From positions 1 through 64,000 of the forward strand of contig RCAB01000190.1 in NCBI GenBank assembly GCA_003640385.1: a stretch of 64,000 nucleotides of DNA. Direction: 5' to 3'. Source of the DNA: Setaria digitata. Taxonomy: Eukaryota; Nematoda; Chromadorea; Rhabditida; Setariidae. This document shows, piece by piece, positions 13,001 through 25,673 of this stretch. The notes under the pieces are model-generated. The model was not told where the DNA came from. It saw only the letters and a list, made by a program, of their open reading frames with translations, and made no database searches. Position numbers and translations under genes: made by a program. Within the stretch, counting starts at the first letter, position 1. Each line of letters opens with the position of its first letter.

Positions 13001-14430
13001 AAAAGTGGTGTTTTCCAATGATGAGCAGGACATTAGTAAGGTATGCGGCACTAAAATGTTAATTCTCATCATTTTATTACAGACTAATGTCCATGCTAAA
13101 ATCACTGAATTTGAATTTTAAACCGTTTTAGGAGATGCTGCCAAACAACTAGCGGAAATCAAATTTAAGCTGCAAGAGGCAGAACGTGAAAATACGAATT
13201 ACCAGGGCAATGTTGGTGCTTTTTTAATTAAAGAACGCTTTATCATTTCTTGAATAACTATGTTTTTATTTTAACAAATTTAAAAATTTATATTTTTAAA
13301 GTTAATCTTTTTAATAGAAAATGTAGTCAAGTTTTTGTATTTCTGTACTTTTCTCAGTGGTCTACGATTTACATGCACTTAATTACAAAGAAAAAAAAAA
13401 TCGAATAAAATTCTGTGCAGTCTTTTTTATAAACTGATTGATTGAAATTGAATTTGTTTTACAGTTGATACGTGTAGATGGGCAGATGAAAAGGTATAAA
13501 GCAGCTGCTGAGCAAGCGGAAAAGGAGCTTATCGAATTAAAATCTCAAAATCGACAGCTGAAAAAAGACGTATGCTATTTTCTTAGTATGGCAAGATAAG
13601 AGTCAGAAGTTTTGTTCCTTTTTCTCGCCCTTTTTTCTCTTCATTCCTGCTTTAATTAATCAAAGATTAAAAGGATACATGTGATTGTTCTGTATAATTT
13701 CTGATCCTGAAACGATAATAATGATTTCTAGATTTAAGAGCTATTTTGGATTTGTGGTTTTAAGAAAATCGCAGTTTGAAAGACAAGTAGAATAAACAAG
13801 TAAACAATTACAGCAGACAAATCTCCGATAATGAGGAAATTTTGTGAAATCATTTTTGAACAGAAACTGATATATTTAACTGAAATATGATTTGTAACGA
13901 ACATTTGAAGAGCTCATTTTACAACTGATAAAAATTTATAAGAAGCACAACTCGTAGTACAACGTATCAGAAAGTTCAGTTTACCATCTACTCTATAAAT
14001 TTAGAGTTAGCACTGTGAAATAAATATAAGTAGTGATTTTTACAATTTCCTTTAGCAGAAAAATCTAAATATAATTTTGAGGTGGATGAGAAGAGAATGC
14101 TTCCACTAATTTCTGATTCAATTTTTCATTTTAATTGTTTTTAATCTGGAGAACTTTTTCGTGAAATTTGATGAGGAAGAAACAACGTACGTAAAGGATT
14201 TCAGAACACTTTAAACGTTTAAGAGGGAATCTGAGCTGATTATTTTGAAAAGATTTGCAGTAGCATTGTTACTGGCTGATGCTTAATACGTAATGAAGAG
14301 TTCATTATTTTGGAGTTTATTGCAGCTTCGCGAAAAAGATAATGCCTTGGACGAAGCAAAAGAAACAAATCGTCATTTGCAGAATAGAATTGAGAAATTG
14401 CGCTTATCAGGCTCTCGAAGACCTTTATGA
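5959..14430 (+). CDS. LRRFIP-family coiled-coil protein (leucine-rich repeat flightless-interacting protein-like)
   Basis: Twelve inferred exons: 5959-6045, 6479-6565, 7823-7861, 9003-9086, 9284-9454, 9679-9771, 10041-10108, 12385-12490, 12665-12782, 13132-13211, 13465-13569, 14326-14430. Phases close throughout and give about 380 residues. The second exon, [18 protein letters not shown], is the conserved LRRFIP N-terminal motif. The fifth, with [19 protein letters not shown], matches the conserved LRRFIP coiled-coil core around a QLDNEK motif. Residues about 246-375 form further heptad-rich coiled coil, ending in RRPL and a TGA stop. The start codon follows TTTATAG by one base, a good trans-splice or cis-splice acceptor. 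Family members bind Flightless-I and act in cytoskeletal and signalling complexes; that function is transferred by family only. The intron at 10109-12384 is unusually long and the exon 8 donor (GTGCGT) is weak. Confidence 0.87.
7776..7810. repeat. 18-bp tandem duplication in an intron
   Basis: CCCTTTTCGATTTAATAA is repeated directly (7776-7793 and from 7794, the second copy losing identity at its last base), just before the acceptor of LRRFIP-like exon 3. Confidence 0.85.
10109..12384 (+). other. Long intron of the LRRFIP-like gene
   Basis: About 2.3 kb between exons 7 and 8. It contains T tracts (for example 11164-11186 and 12243-12269) and no exon, RNA gene or repeat family that I can recognise. 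Confidence 0.7.
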
Positions 14431-15375
14431 TTGTGAAGCTGAAAACACTTCATCTCATCCTTTCTTGTCTCCATCAGTGATCGTTTTTTTTTTTTTTTTT
14501 TTTGGATTTTTATATGCTTAAGTAGGTAATAATCTGTAATCTGGTGCTATTATCTTGCTATAGTTCAGGATAATTTTTTTTTTTTTTTTAAATTATTTAT
14601 CAGTATGGGTAGCAAGGCAAGTGCTTTAAATTTTCATCATTTGGTGGTTAGGATGATCAAAGCTATCCCAAATGAGTTTAACTTTGTGGTAACTAATGAT
14701 GCATTATTTTTATTTTTGCTCAAATTATAGACGCAAAATGGCAAGTTTCCTGTTGACCTTGACCTCAGAAGTGCTATCTTTGCAGCTTGACCTCATAAGT
14801 ACCATCCTGCTTAATGGTATTTCGTTGCGAAACTAAATTCTTTACTGTGAATTCTGAACTTCTTATTTTTCTAGAATTTTGATTCTTTTTTGAGCATCCA
14901 TAATTGGTTACCCAGATGTGTAAAGTAATTAATTGCTGATTTCATTGCTGTGATTGTTATCTAAAAGTGGTTATGTTAATAATTTGATAATAATATATAA
15001 TTTTGATGTTGTCTTACACTTTTTTTTTTTTGTATTGTATTCATGATTCTGCTTAGACTGAAGACTTTTATTTTGAGGATTAAGCTATTACCATTCATCT
15101 TTAACAATTTTATTACTTTATCTTTAGATTGAATTAAGTGTTGATTGAATCGTTGTTTACTTCTCTCGTCTAGCTAAGTAAGTGACGGTAACATTACGAA
15201 AATTTTTATCTCTTCAAGATATGCGACTAATTATGAAGGCGGAGCTCCTAAATATTCTTAGTAATTTTCGGAATTAAAAATTACGATGGGCGTACCGCTC
15301 TTCCTCTTTTCTTAATCTTCGATAGCACTAATCATTGTTTCTGTTTTGCATTTTCACTTGTTATTTAGAGTGATT
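14431..15375. other. Intergenic region between LRRFIP-like gene and pdf-1
   Basis: Holds the 3' UTR of the upstream gene and the pdf-1 promoter or 5' UTR. A T-rich acceptor (TTATTTAG, ending at 15368) lies seven bases before the pdf-1 ATG and may be a spliced-leader addition site. No other gene is visible. Confidence 0.55.
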
Positions 15376-18300
15376 ATGTCGGTGGTGATGTCTATGGCAA
15401 ATTGTATTGGCAATAATATTCTTCGTATTTTCGCTGTCCTCATTCTCTCTGTTGCAGTTTCATCAACTGTTGATGTTGATGAGCTAATGGTAAGTTATAG
15501 TTGCTCCTATCATAATTTCATGTGATAAGTCACAATAAGCGGGGAAGATAAATTGCTATTATTTTAACTTATTGATTAATAGAAGTGTTGGGATAATTCG
15601 GCATATGAAAGAATTACTCTTAAATTATTAAAAAGGTTAAACTAATCTTTTATCATAATTCGAAGTAATAATCTATGATATCTGACAGCGATAATGAAGA
15701 GAATTTCTTGTTAGGAGAATTCAGCTTCGATTAATGTGGTTAAAATTAAAACATAATTACTGTTTGGTTTGTTAAATGCGCGGAAAAATTCAGCGAAGAA
15801 GCGACGATTCTTTAGAATATTATATATTAATTAAGAGAGCAAAAAAAAATAGAATAGAATGGGACTTTCTTGTTCGGCGAGTCTTCGCTATTGAAACTTT
15901 AGGTAATTTTATTCTAATTACTACAATATTGTTAAGTTCTACTTTTCAACGTTTCATCATTTTCTTTTCGTTTCTTCTCATCCCATTTTTATTTCATTTA
16001 GTGAAGAAATGTTTTATTTTGCATCATCTAATTTGGCATATTATCTTTCTTAATATTTCTATAATTATTTGTTATATGTTTGACAACTACTTTAATTTGT
16101 TTGTATTTGTTAGGTGTTGTTTATTGCTTGCGAAATAATACACAGTGAAATCACGGAAGGAATGCTCAAAATATTTTTCTTTTTCTTTTTATTAGTGTAT
16201 AATAGTTCATTTGAGTGTGTGAGTGTATTTTTTATCAGAATCATTTTCTTTTTTTATTTAGATATTCGTCATATTTATCGTAATTTCATTTGCAACATTG
16301 TAATAATTCTTGATGGTAAGAATAATAATATCAGTTGCATGATCAATATCATCTTTATCAAGTTATGCGAAAAGAAAAAACTGTAGCCGAAAATGAAACA
16401 CTCATTTTGAATGTGACTATTGTATGTGCGATATTTTAATTAATTTTATGACGAACAAAACAATTGTCCCCTAAATTTCGTGACCTTTGTGGCCCGAAAA
16501 AACAAATGCCGCGATATGGATGAGGGATGGAGAGTTATCTAGAAGCAAGGGTCAAGGGTCATTTTGCGGGTGCTGCGGTCATTGATTTTTGTGCATCGAC
16601 ATGCCTTGATTACGAAAACAAAATGTTCCACATTCCTTTCTCATCACATACAGAAGTGTCAATTCACATGTCAGCTTCATTGCTAACCCACATACCGTAA
16701 GCTCATGATTCGTTGACAGTAATCCAATGGAAAAGTAAATTATGCACGAAGATTAACAAATGTACAGAAACTACTACCTTTTGTCTGCAACTGAATTATT
16801 ATTTAAATTTCCAGTTATTCACTAGTTTTTTATTCAATTCACTTGTTTAGTTTTTCACTTATTCAATTTCAGTTTATTTATTTAATTTACTCCAGTTTAA
16901 TTTTATTTTTCAATTCAATTCCATTTGATCAGTTCAATCCAATCAATTATTATTCAACAATAAGAAGTTTCAGTAATAATAATTATTCGAAATTTCCTCT
17001 TTTCATTCTGCCATTTAAAAACTAAGAATATTATATTATTATTATTTCCATTCTTTCCAATTCAAGAAATTATTTATCTTCAATGATAAGCTGGAGGAGT
17101 GGTGCAATTTTCTTGCTGTCAGAAGTTACAGTAGTAAAAATATATGGGTAATGGAAAAATAGCAGTTTTTTTTTTCGATAAAGACGAGAAATAATGGTAG
17201 TTTTTATCTTTTAAAACTGAAAATAATTTTTTTTTCTTAGTTAATTATAGCATCTTCTTATCTTTTTTTTTTATCGTAAAATCACAGCAATTTTTTTTCC
17301 TGGATATGAAAGGCTTTCTAGAGGAGTTGTTGTGCGAGCATTGAAAATAATCTTCTTACAATTAGCTAAAGGTCATTCATTAGAGGAGACGAAGGCGGAG
17401 GTTAGTTAGATTTATAATCTTTTAGTTTGAAATTTTAAATGAATGTATTATTTTAAAGCAGAGAATTATTTCATGCTACTATTTAATTTAATATTTTAGT
17501 TTTTATTCGAATTTGAGATTCAGTTTGGTGACAGCGATTGGATATTTATTCTAGTTTTTGAATTTTTCAAACTATACAAACTAAATTGGTTAAACATTAA
17601 GAATTTTTGCAAAATTTCTCGATTTCTAGTGGATTTAACGTAAAATTGATACAAAGAAAAGGAAATGGAGAATTAAATTAAAATGATTAATTAATTCCTA
17701 TGTTGTATAATTACCTGTTTTGAATTCTATTTAAACTTCACAACCAACAAAATGAATAGCATGCAAGAAATGCAGTGGTGAAAAATGGCATCCTTAACTA
17801 TCAAAAAAGATTTCTGTTCAAAATGTATTTCAAAATTGGGATTTCAAAAGATTTTTTTTACAAAATTGAGAAGTTCGTCGTTTTAATTTAAAAATTTTAA
17901 ATGCTATAAAAGTTGAAAATGATAAATATTTAAAAGGATGTGTGGTTATTTCGATTAAACAAAAATATGCAACGCATAAAAAAGAAGTGAAAAAAACGTC
18001 GATAACGGGAAGATGATCATTAATGGTAATGAAAAAAAGAATATATTTACTGATTTGGTCAAAAGAATATATTTACTGATCTAGTAATTTATTTCATTTC
18101 ATTAAATATCACTCCCTATATATTAAATTAAAGTTTTAAACTTCTTTTTATAATTTAAAAAATAAAATGAGGTCGGGAAAAAAATGCATCACATTTTATA
18201 TTGCAACGGCAAACATTTTACAGAAACAACAAAGCTTGTTAATTAAAAAAAATTAACAAAGGAAAAAATAGACTGAAGAGGGTGAAATTATTAAATAGAA

Positions 18301-21205
18301 ACATTTATTTGAACAGCTATTGTTAAAATTTTCAAAAAGTTTTGCAGATGTTTTAATTAACCTTTTTTTTCTTCATTGCATCACTTCAATTATATAGATA
18401 TATATAAAATATATATATATATTTATACATATAATTGAAGTGATATATATTTATATATATTCATACTTATATTTAAACACATGAAAGGATTAAAAATTTC
18501 AACTTACGTGAAAAAACTTGCTTAGTAAAAATTAAAAAGGAAAAAAAAACATGTACTATTTCTAAACCTCATTCATTATATCTAATTAATATATCATTTC
18601 TCATTAAGTTACATCCCTCGTAATGTTGACCTAGTTTTTTTTTAAATGGCACTCTAGTAGCAATTTTTAAATTCTTCCTTAGCATTTTAAGACAACTTTA
18701 AAGTTTTTATGCATCAGATGTTTCAAAAAAACAATTAATTAATGCGTCCTTCGATCATTTTGCATATATTAATAGAAATAAAGGATAAATCACTTATCAG
18801 TTATTGGCAATATTTATTTTATTATTTTACTATGCATGTACATAGTAGAATATAAAAAACTTTCTATTTCATTTCACTGATCAAAAGATTTTTTTTCTCA
18901 ACTTTTCAATTGTTATACATTTTTTGATTCATTTTTTTTCATACAAAATAAAAATTACGAATATTTTGATTAGCTAATATAAATTACACATTACCAAATT
19001 ATGTATGAAAAACAAATTACATAAAAATAGTCATATTTACGTTTGTTATCAACAATAAACATTTATGATGATCATCATATCGTTAGCATGAATGACATGT
19101 CACAGTTATAACAGCATAAAATGTTAAATTTTATCATAATGAGCACTTCAACAAATGTCTAACATTAGGATGTTGTTTTAAAAAAGAAAACTGTCAGTTA
19201 AACATTGAATCAAGTTTTTAGATTAGCATAAAATTAAATCGGAAGTGGAAAATTTAATTTTCATAGCGTTTTTTTGATCTATTGCAATAATTTTATTAAT
19301 TACACAAAACAATATGGTTAGTATTTAAAAAAAAGGCAGGAAAAGTTTTGTGCAAATTAGGCTAAGTAATTTTGAGATTTAATTAATTAACACTTCATTT
19401 TTGTTTATGTGTTTATCATTAGCTTCTTCCATTTATTGTCAAATAATTTTAGTTATTATCATCAAAAATATTGTAAATATGTAAAGATGATGTTTTTTCT
19501 TTGTTCATTAATTCATTAATAAACAAATTAAAAAAAATTTTTTTCTGTTGTTTATTAACCTGATAAAAGGAAAATTTTTATTATGCAATTGAAGTAAATA
19601 TTTGAATCATACATAATTAATGAAAAAATAAACTTTTGATTCAGTCCGTAATTTTAACTTAACCATTCCAACTGATTTTTGGGAAAAGCAAAAAAAAAGA
19701 AAATGGATTTAAGTCAGATAGGTAAAATTTATTTTGAAACTTTGGGAGACTTTTTTTCTTGTGAAAAAAATTCCCTGTCAACAATTACTGTAGACAATAT
19801 TTTATGCAAAACTTGCCAAAAAAAAATTTCAAGTCATCAGTGTAAGTAGAAATAAAACTGATGAAAATTACTTCCTTATAAAAAATATGAACTCTTTAAA
19901 AAAAAAAAAAGCAAATTGCACTTGAATATAGAAGAAAAAATCGAATAATATAATGTCTAGTTTTTAAAAAATTAGCAATAATTTAAAAAAGTTAACTTTT
20001 GAATTTAATTTAGAAATTAATAATGATTCGATTTTCATTCCCTCGCATTCGTTCTTCTCACTTTTCTTTGCTCTTGAATTTAGAAAGCTGCAAATGACAA
20101 AGATTAAACGGAAATTATCGCATGTTTTCCGTTTGAAAAGAAATTTAAAATGAATTAATGCATTCGAATTTAGCCTTTATGTTAATTTAACTATGAAAAA
20201 ACATTCATATTAAATTCGAATGTATGCAATTTATTGCACTGTAAAACAAAAAGAAAAAGAAAAAGCTGAAGGAAATTTTCTAATTTTTTTGCATTAAATT
20301 TAAATGTATTTTCTATTTTTCTTTTGGTATGTGAATTGGATAATGAAAAATTTTTCCCGCAATTTTTTCGTTTTCCAATTTTTCTTTATTGCTACAAATT
20401 ATTATTTAATTTCCACATGATTTGCAGTTTTAATTCTGACATTACTTTAATTTCAGCGTAATTGTTATTTCTAAATTTAATCCATTATCAATACACAAAT
20501 GCATTTCCGTTTTTCATCCATTATTATCTCCGCAGGCATTTTTTCATTCTGCAAAATTTTAATGATAAAAATAAAGTGGCTCCAAATTATACTGATATTT
20601 GGATATTAAATATTTCAAAATTCACAAAATTTACTTAAGTAAATGAAATTTAAAATTTTTTTCTTGGTTCAGAAAATGTCAAAAATTAATGAGCGATCAA
20701 GATTAATAGTTATCAATGATGCTGCACTATTAGCTAAATTTAAATGAAATGAAGTGTATTCTGAAGTTTTTGTACTACTGCAAGATATTTTCATTTTCTC
20801 ATTGTTATCATATAAACCATAGTATAATTATTTGTTTCATGATCTTGTGCTAATTGCTAATAAATTATGCATATTTAGTCGTAATATAATTCAATTTTGC
20901 TTAAAATTTTTCAAATTTATATTTTTAACAAAATTTTATCTTCGATGATTTGTTATAAAATATTTATTTAGTATGATGATAACGGGATGATAATGGATGA
21001 ACCATGGAAGCGAAGTAACGCCGAGCTTATCAATGGATTAATTGGAATGGATTTGGGAAAACTGACAAAAGCTGGCAAAAGGAGTTTGTCACCAATTGAA
21101 AGAAATGCTGAATTCTCCAATGACCGTCGACTTAAAACGGATTTGAGCAGATTATCATCTTATCAACAGCGAAACAAATTATCATCTTATCAACAGCGCA
21201 GCTAA
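15376..21205 (+). CDS. pdf-1: Pigment-dispersing-factor neuropeptide precursor (PDF-1)
   Basis: Exon 1 (15376-15489) encodes 38 residues with a typical signal peptide: a hydrophobic core of ILRIFAVLILSVAVSS. The last exon (20972-21205) encodes WKR, then a peptide beginning SNAELINGLIGMDLGKL and ending TKAG, then KR. Dibasic sites on both sides and the C-terminal Gly predict release of a 20-residue amidated PDF. The sequence matches nematode PDF-1a, the ligand of the PDFR-1 receptor that modulates locomotion and mating drive. A middle exon ends at 17400 (GAG|GTTAGT), in phase with the last exon, and encodes an associated peptide with RLSRGVVVRALKIIFLQLA; its 5' edge (17288 or 17313) does not join exon 1 in phase, so a small exon is probably missing from my model. 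After KR the tail carries two LSSYQQR copies from a 27-bp tandem duplication (21151-21198). I see only one PDF peptide, not a second PDF-1b-like one. Confidence 0.9.
16481..16561 (+). promoter_or_regulatory. Nuclear-receptor-like elements in the first pdf-1 intron
   Basis: GGGTCAAGGGTCA (16549-16561) is a direct repeat of GGGTCA with one-base spacing, a DR1-type site as bound by HNF4/RXR-like receptors. TGACCTTTG at 16481-16489 is a second related half-site in the opposite orientation. Both lie in a roughly 200-base segment (16460-16660) that is more G+C-rich than the rest of the intron. Binding is inferred from motif form only. Confidence 0.35.
18035..18085. repeat. 26-bp tandem duplication in pdf-1 intron
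   Basis: Two 25-base copies (18035-18059 and 18061-18085) of a sequence beginning AAAAGAATATATTTACTGAT, differing at two positions. Confidence 0.85.
18380..18444. repeat. Inverted repeat in the last pdf-1 intron
   Basis: Exact 16-base arms (18380-18395 and 18429-18444, ATCACTTCAATTATAT and its complement) flank a 33-base AT-only loop. It could form a cruciform or RNA hairpin, or be a degenerate short inverted-repeat element. Confidence 0.8.
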
Positions 21206-22498
21206 TTCTTATCTCATTTACCAGTTCGCTATCATTACTTCGATAACACCATCATTAAATTATCATATTGTAATAAAAACTAAAAACCAATCAGCAAATA
21301 ATTATATCTTCTTTCGCTATCATTTGTTTAACTGTCAATTCAGTGGTCTTTGTTCTAAAAAGAAAATAGCGAATAATTATTTTTGTTCGTCCAAATTTTG
21401 ATGATCTTATCAGTGGCATATCTTTTTGATAATCATTAGCTCTGTATGTCAGTAATATTGCTCCAGCTGAACCAGTAATTGTCAATAATTATTTTACTTT
21501 TAACATTGCATTTCATTAAATCTTAATATCTAATTTCAAAGAGTAGTTTCATAACTATGATAAGTGTTGTAGTGATTTTCGAATTACGAATTGATAAATG
21601 ATTATAATTGATGGTGTTTGATGAATCGAATTAAAAATTTCGTCTTTTAATGCGCAAATTTACATTTTATACCAACCATGTGTTATGCACTTTTAAATAT
21701 TAAAACATTTTAGTTGCATAAAGTGCATTTTTTTTTGCCCAAAAGGTATTAAAATTAGTAATACGATAAAATCAGTTAGAATTGAGAAGTGACTATGGAA
21801 ATGGATTAATTATTAAAATATATTAAAGAAATTGATTAAAAATGACGAAATCTGTCATGGTGTTATAATGTTACATTGTTGACTCAATTATGATTGATGA
21901 TTATTCGAGGATGACATATAAATAATTATTTGCAACAATTATCTAACTATTATGATTATATATATGCAAATTTGTGCAAACAATTGTATTAATAACAATT
22001 AATAGATTAAGTATTTTTAAGCATAACATTATCGAATTAAATTAGTGATTAGTAATTGCTGCTACTAACTGGAGGTGGTGCTGGAATTACCATAACTAAT
22101 TTCATTAATTAGCTTTATTTCCATGATTTATTAGATTAACATATCAACAGATACAGTCATATCAGTAATATATCACTATTTGACAGGAAAAATATTTATC
22201 GCAATTAATTCCAGAAGAACGAGATTCTCGAAGTGTTAACATAGTCATATGAAAAATTATACAATACTTTTTTCATCGATCATTTTATCTTTTATACTTC
22301 ATAAATTAAGCAAGCTTAATTAATCTAGCTATGATATGCAATAACTATTAAATTAGGATATATCACCGCTGAATTTTAAACCTATTACGATAGTTTAATT
22401 TCAGTAAACTAATCATTAATTAAATGTACGAATTCATTAATTACTTATTTTGCTGCTAATTTTAGAGATAAATGTAACGAAGTTTGACTTTATAGTAG

Positions 22499-22502
<4 letters not shown>

Positions 22503-22535
<33 letters not shown>
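22503..22535. repeat. (GA)n microsatellite
   Basis: About 16 uninterrupted GA units followed by a purine-rich stretch to about 22562. Confidence 0.9.
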
Positions 22536-22537
<2 letters not shown>

Positions 22538-23090
22538 AAAGAAGGGGAGAGGGAAAAAAGAGAAGAGTTCAGAATGTTAACCATGGAAATATTTCTCGCA
22601 TTTCCGATAAGTGAACTGGATAAATAAAATGTGACTATAAATAATTTTCTTACTTCTTTTAAATGTAAAATTCTTTTTTTGATTCGAATTTAAAAGTTCC
22701 ATTCTTTTTATAATCTAAAAATGTAAAATGAACAAAGAAAAAATGGAAATTAAATAACAATGGCTGTAAAAAAAACCCTAAAAACCAAATTATAAAATAA
22801 AATAAATTTAGGACAAAATGTGATATATATGAAGAAAATAAATACTATTAATGCTGCTAGAATTGTACAAGCATTTGCTGCTCATATAGGCATCACTGTC
22901 AAAAAAAATGTTTATTATTATTACTAACATTACTTGTTATTTTTTTATTGTCCTCACCTATAAACTTTTTTTTAATATTGAGAATAAAATACTGACTTAT
23001 TACTAATAATTAAAATTTCGATTTGCAGTCTCTTTTGGCAACTTTCTCAATATATAATTGAGCAATCGAAGTGTTAACACTGTAATTTCA

Positions 23091-23121
<31 letters not shown>

Positions 23122-24405
23122 CTCCTTTTTTAAAGTTTATTGAAGAATTTTTTTTTTTAATTTTTCAATGCAAAAAAAAAAAAAATTGAATTTTTACAGT
23201 TTTGATTTTCAAACATTTATAAGTGACGTGTGCAGACAGTATTATATTTTATTGTTTACTAGAGTACATGATATGAGATCCCTGAAAATTACTTAAATCA
23301 CAACGTCAGGTTAAGCAAAGTCGTGACATCAAGATACCTTTGCAGTAATTAAATCATGACACCAGACTACTTATTCATATAATATACGATTCTCGCATCT
23401 TATTCAAGTTGCTGTATTAGGCTGAACATATAGCCTTCAAACTCCATATACCATATAACTTATCCAAAAATTCAATTTTAATAATTGCTACTTTATATAT
23501 TTTAACTGTTTTTTTGACGGATATATGGCACAGCAATGATAGCAATAATCTGCTAGTAAATTATTACTATTCGTTTGTCAGGAATAATGATAATGATAGT
23601 ACAAGGTAACCATTTCTAAAAGATAATTACCAATAGATGATAACACGTTATAAATCATAGGAATTGATATATACATATATTACTGACATTTAAAAATTAT
23701 ATTCTTATATAAATAGAGCATTAACATCAAAAAATATATCACTGATATCAAAAAATCGATCACTAAAAACTGATTTTTTTTTTTTTTTGAAATTATGATA
23801 GTACAAATAATAAAGCTGTTATGCATTTATAAAATTGAGAAATCGATGAAACACTTGACAACTGTTTAAAAATTATAGCTTAAAACATTGTGATCAAAAA
23901 TCACAATAAAAATTTTTGACTTACAGCTTTTTGCTGTTACAGATAAGTGAATTAAGTAACTCAGTATTTCAATTTTTATCTTTTGTTTCGTTCTGTGTGA
24001 GGGATTAAGTAAACAATTAAATTATGATAAAATATCATTAGAAATTTGTTTGAAAATGTGATGCTAGGCAATTTTTTTTTGGGAAAATAATGTAATTAAA
24101 GGAATTTCCATTAGCAAGCAGATCGAGCGACTTCAGTAACGCTTTACTAGAAGATTCAGATATACATCCACCCTATCTTTCACTCACACCTCTAATCTAT
24201 AATTAAAATCTCTTCTTTTTCTTTTTATTAAGAAAAGAGCTCAATTTGCTCGGCAAATTCATTATCTTTTTTCTCTAATAATAAGAAAATTAATTCCTTT
24301 AAATGACTATTCAACAGATAAATGCACTCAACAAATGTTTATCCTTCCTTTTTATTCCACTTAAAATTTCTCGCGGAAAAAAAAAAAACTTAAAAGCAAA
24401 TATGA

Positions 24406-24446
24406 TTACAAAAAACTTTTTCAGCTCCTAAAAAAGTTTTTTGTAA
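24406..24446. repeat. Short hairpin, 15-bp arms and 11-base loop
   Basis: Arms TTACAAAAAACTTTT (24406-24420) and its exact complement (24432-24446). Intergenic; a role as a transcript end structure cannot be shown. Confidence 0.75.
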
Positions 24447-25073
24447 CAGTAAATTATATAAAATTCATGCAGTGCAGGTGACTGACGAAAAAGAATGTAT
24501 TTAAAATGCAGAAAAAGTTTACAAGAAAGATAGTGAATATGATGACATTAAACCGATTAGAATATTATTTTGGAAATCAAGTTAAAAGAATAAAAGAAAT
24601 CAACATTAGACTATTTGTAACTATGTGATTAAAAGATGATTAAAAGAGAAAGTTATTACAATATCTACTTTTTTATGAGCTTGCTAAACATTTATTTTTT
24701 CATTTGAACAAAATGTAGTATAAAGAGAACACACTGTTTTTAGGTGAATGATACAATGATAACGATAATATATTGTCTGAATTCTGTTCCTATAACAAAT
24801 AAATTTTTTGGCGTTAACTAGTGATAATGAAATAATAACACGTGCAAATTTATCGTTTCTTAAACTAGATATAAACTATATTAAATTATATAAAAAGATA
24901 GGTCATAATGCAAGTTAACAATGCTCATCAAGCAGAAAAAGAAAAAATTATCACTTTTACCTGAATTCTGTCAAAAAACTAAACTCAGCTGCAATAACAA
25001 AAACAAGAGATCCTTAAAGTAACAATTGTTATTCATCCTCTGTCTTACCACTCCTTGGTATAGTAGGACTGAC

Positions 25074-25673
25074 TTAGCATATTTGATATATTTTTGGTTT
25101 ATTGATATAACGAAAACTACGTTTACCAAATGTGCCACGCGAAAATTTATGTCGTAATCGTCGTCGCAAAGGAATGCCAACCTGAAAACTCATATATTGG
25201 TGAAATTTTCTTCCACATCTCAAATAACACAATGAATAAATTTTGCAGCAGAGATAACATATGGTGATTTTAGAAGAATTCCTAAACAACCAAAATAATA
25301 TCTTAGGATGAGGGAAAATAAAGGTGTAAGTGAAATTTAGCTTAAAAAAATATAAAGCAAGTCATCTAAATTCTATTCGAATTAAGAATTCAGCACAATG
25401 AATTCGATATTTTTTGTATTTTGAAAAATGTTCAAAAAACGTGAACTTTTTTTTTTTGGTATATTTAAATCCTGAAATATCCCTCAAGCAAATAGTTCAA
25501 TAATAATTAATGTACTTCAGCTGACTGAAAAAATATATATAATGAACAATCTATAGGTACATAACCCTTCACTACTCACCACAGCTTCAATTTCTTTCTT
25601 GTACCTCACCGCCACTTCTTTTACATCGATTGGTTCCTGTTCTTCATTCAGGTCAGCAAATTTTAATATGATG
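25074..25673 (-). CDS. Unrecognised gene, two 3'-terminal exons
   Basis: Exon 25673-25580 has a TTTTTTATAG acceptor and a GTGAGT donor and encodes a charged segment with FADLNEEQEPIDVKEVAVR. It joins in phase to 25181-25074 (acceptor GTTTTCAG), which encodes VGIPLRRRLRHKFSRG and KRSFRYINKPK before a TAA stop. The basic C-terminus would suit a ribosomal or other RNA-binding protein, but I recognise no family. The first of these exons needs two bases from an upstream exon that I could not find, and no donor in the last mrpl-44 exon supplies that phase. It may be a small downstream gene in a polycistron with mrpl-44, or alternative 3' exons of it. Confidence 0.42.

Larger units (their letters stand above)
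21206..25073. other. AT-rich intergenic region
   Basis: Between pdf-1 and the convergent minus-strand genes. It contains a (GA)n tract (22503-22535), T tracts (23092-23114, 23770-23787) and a hairpin at 24406-24446. No open frame with family motif or convincing splice structure is present on either strand. Confidence 0.65.

Noticed and set aside
15776..16386. Two overlapping hydrophobic open frames of 90-120 codons
   Set aside because: Composition follows the T-rich intron (Phe, Ile, Leu runs); no splice logic and they lie inside the first pdf-1 intron.
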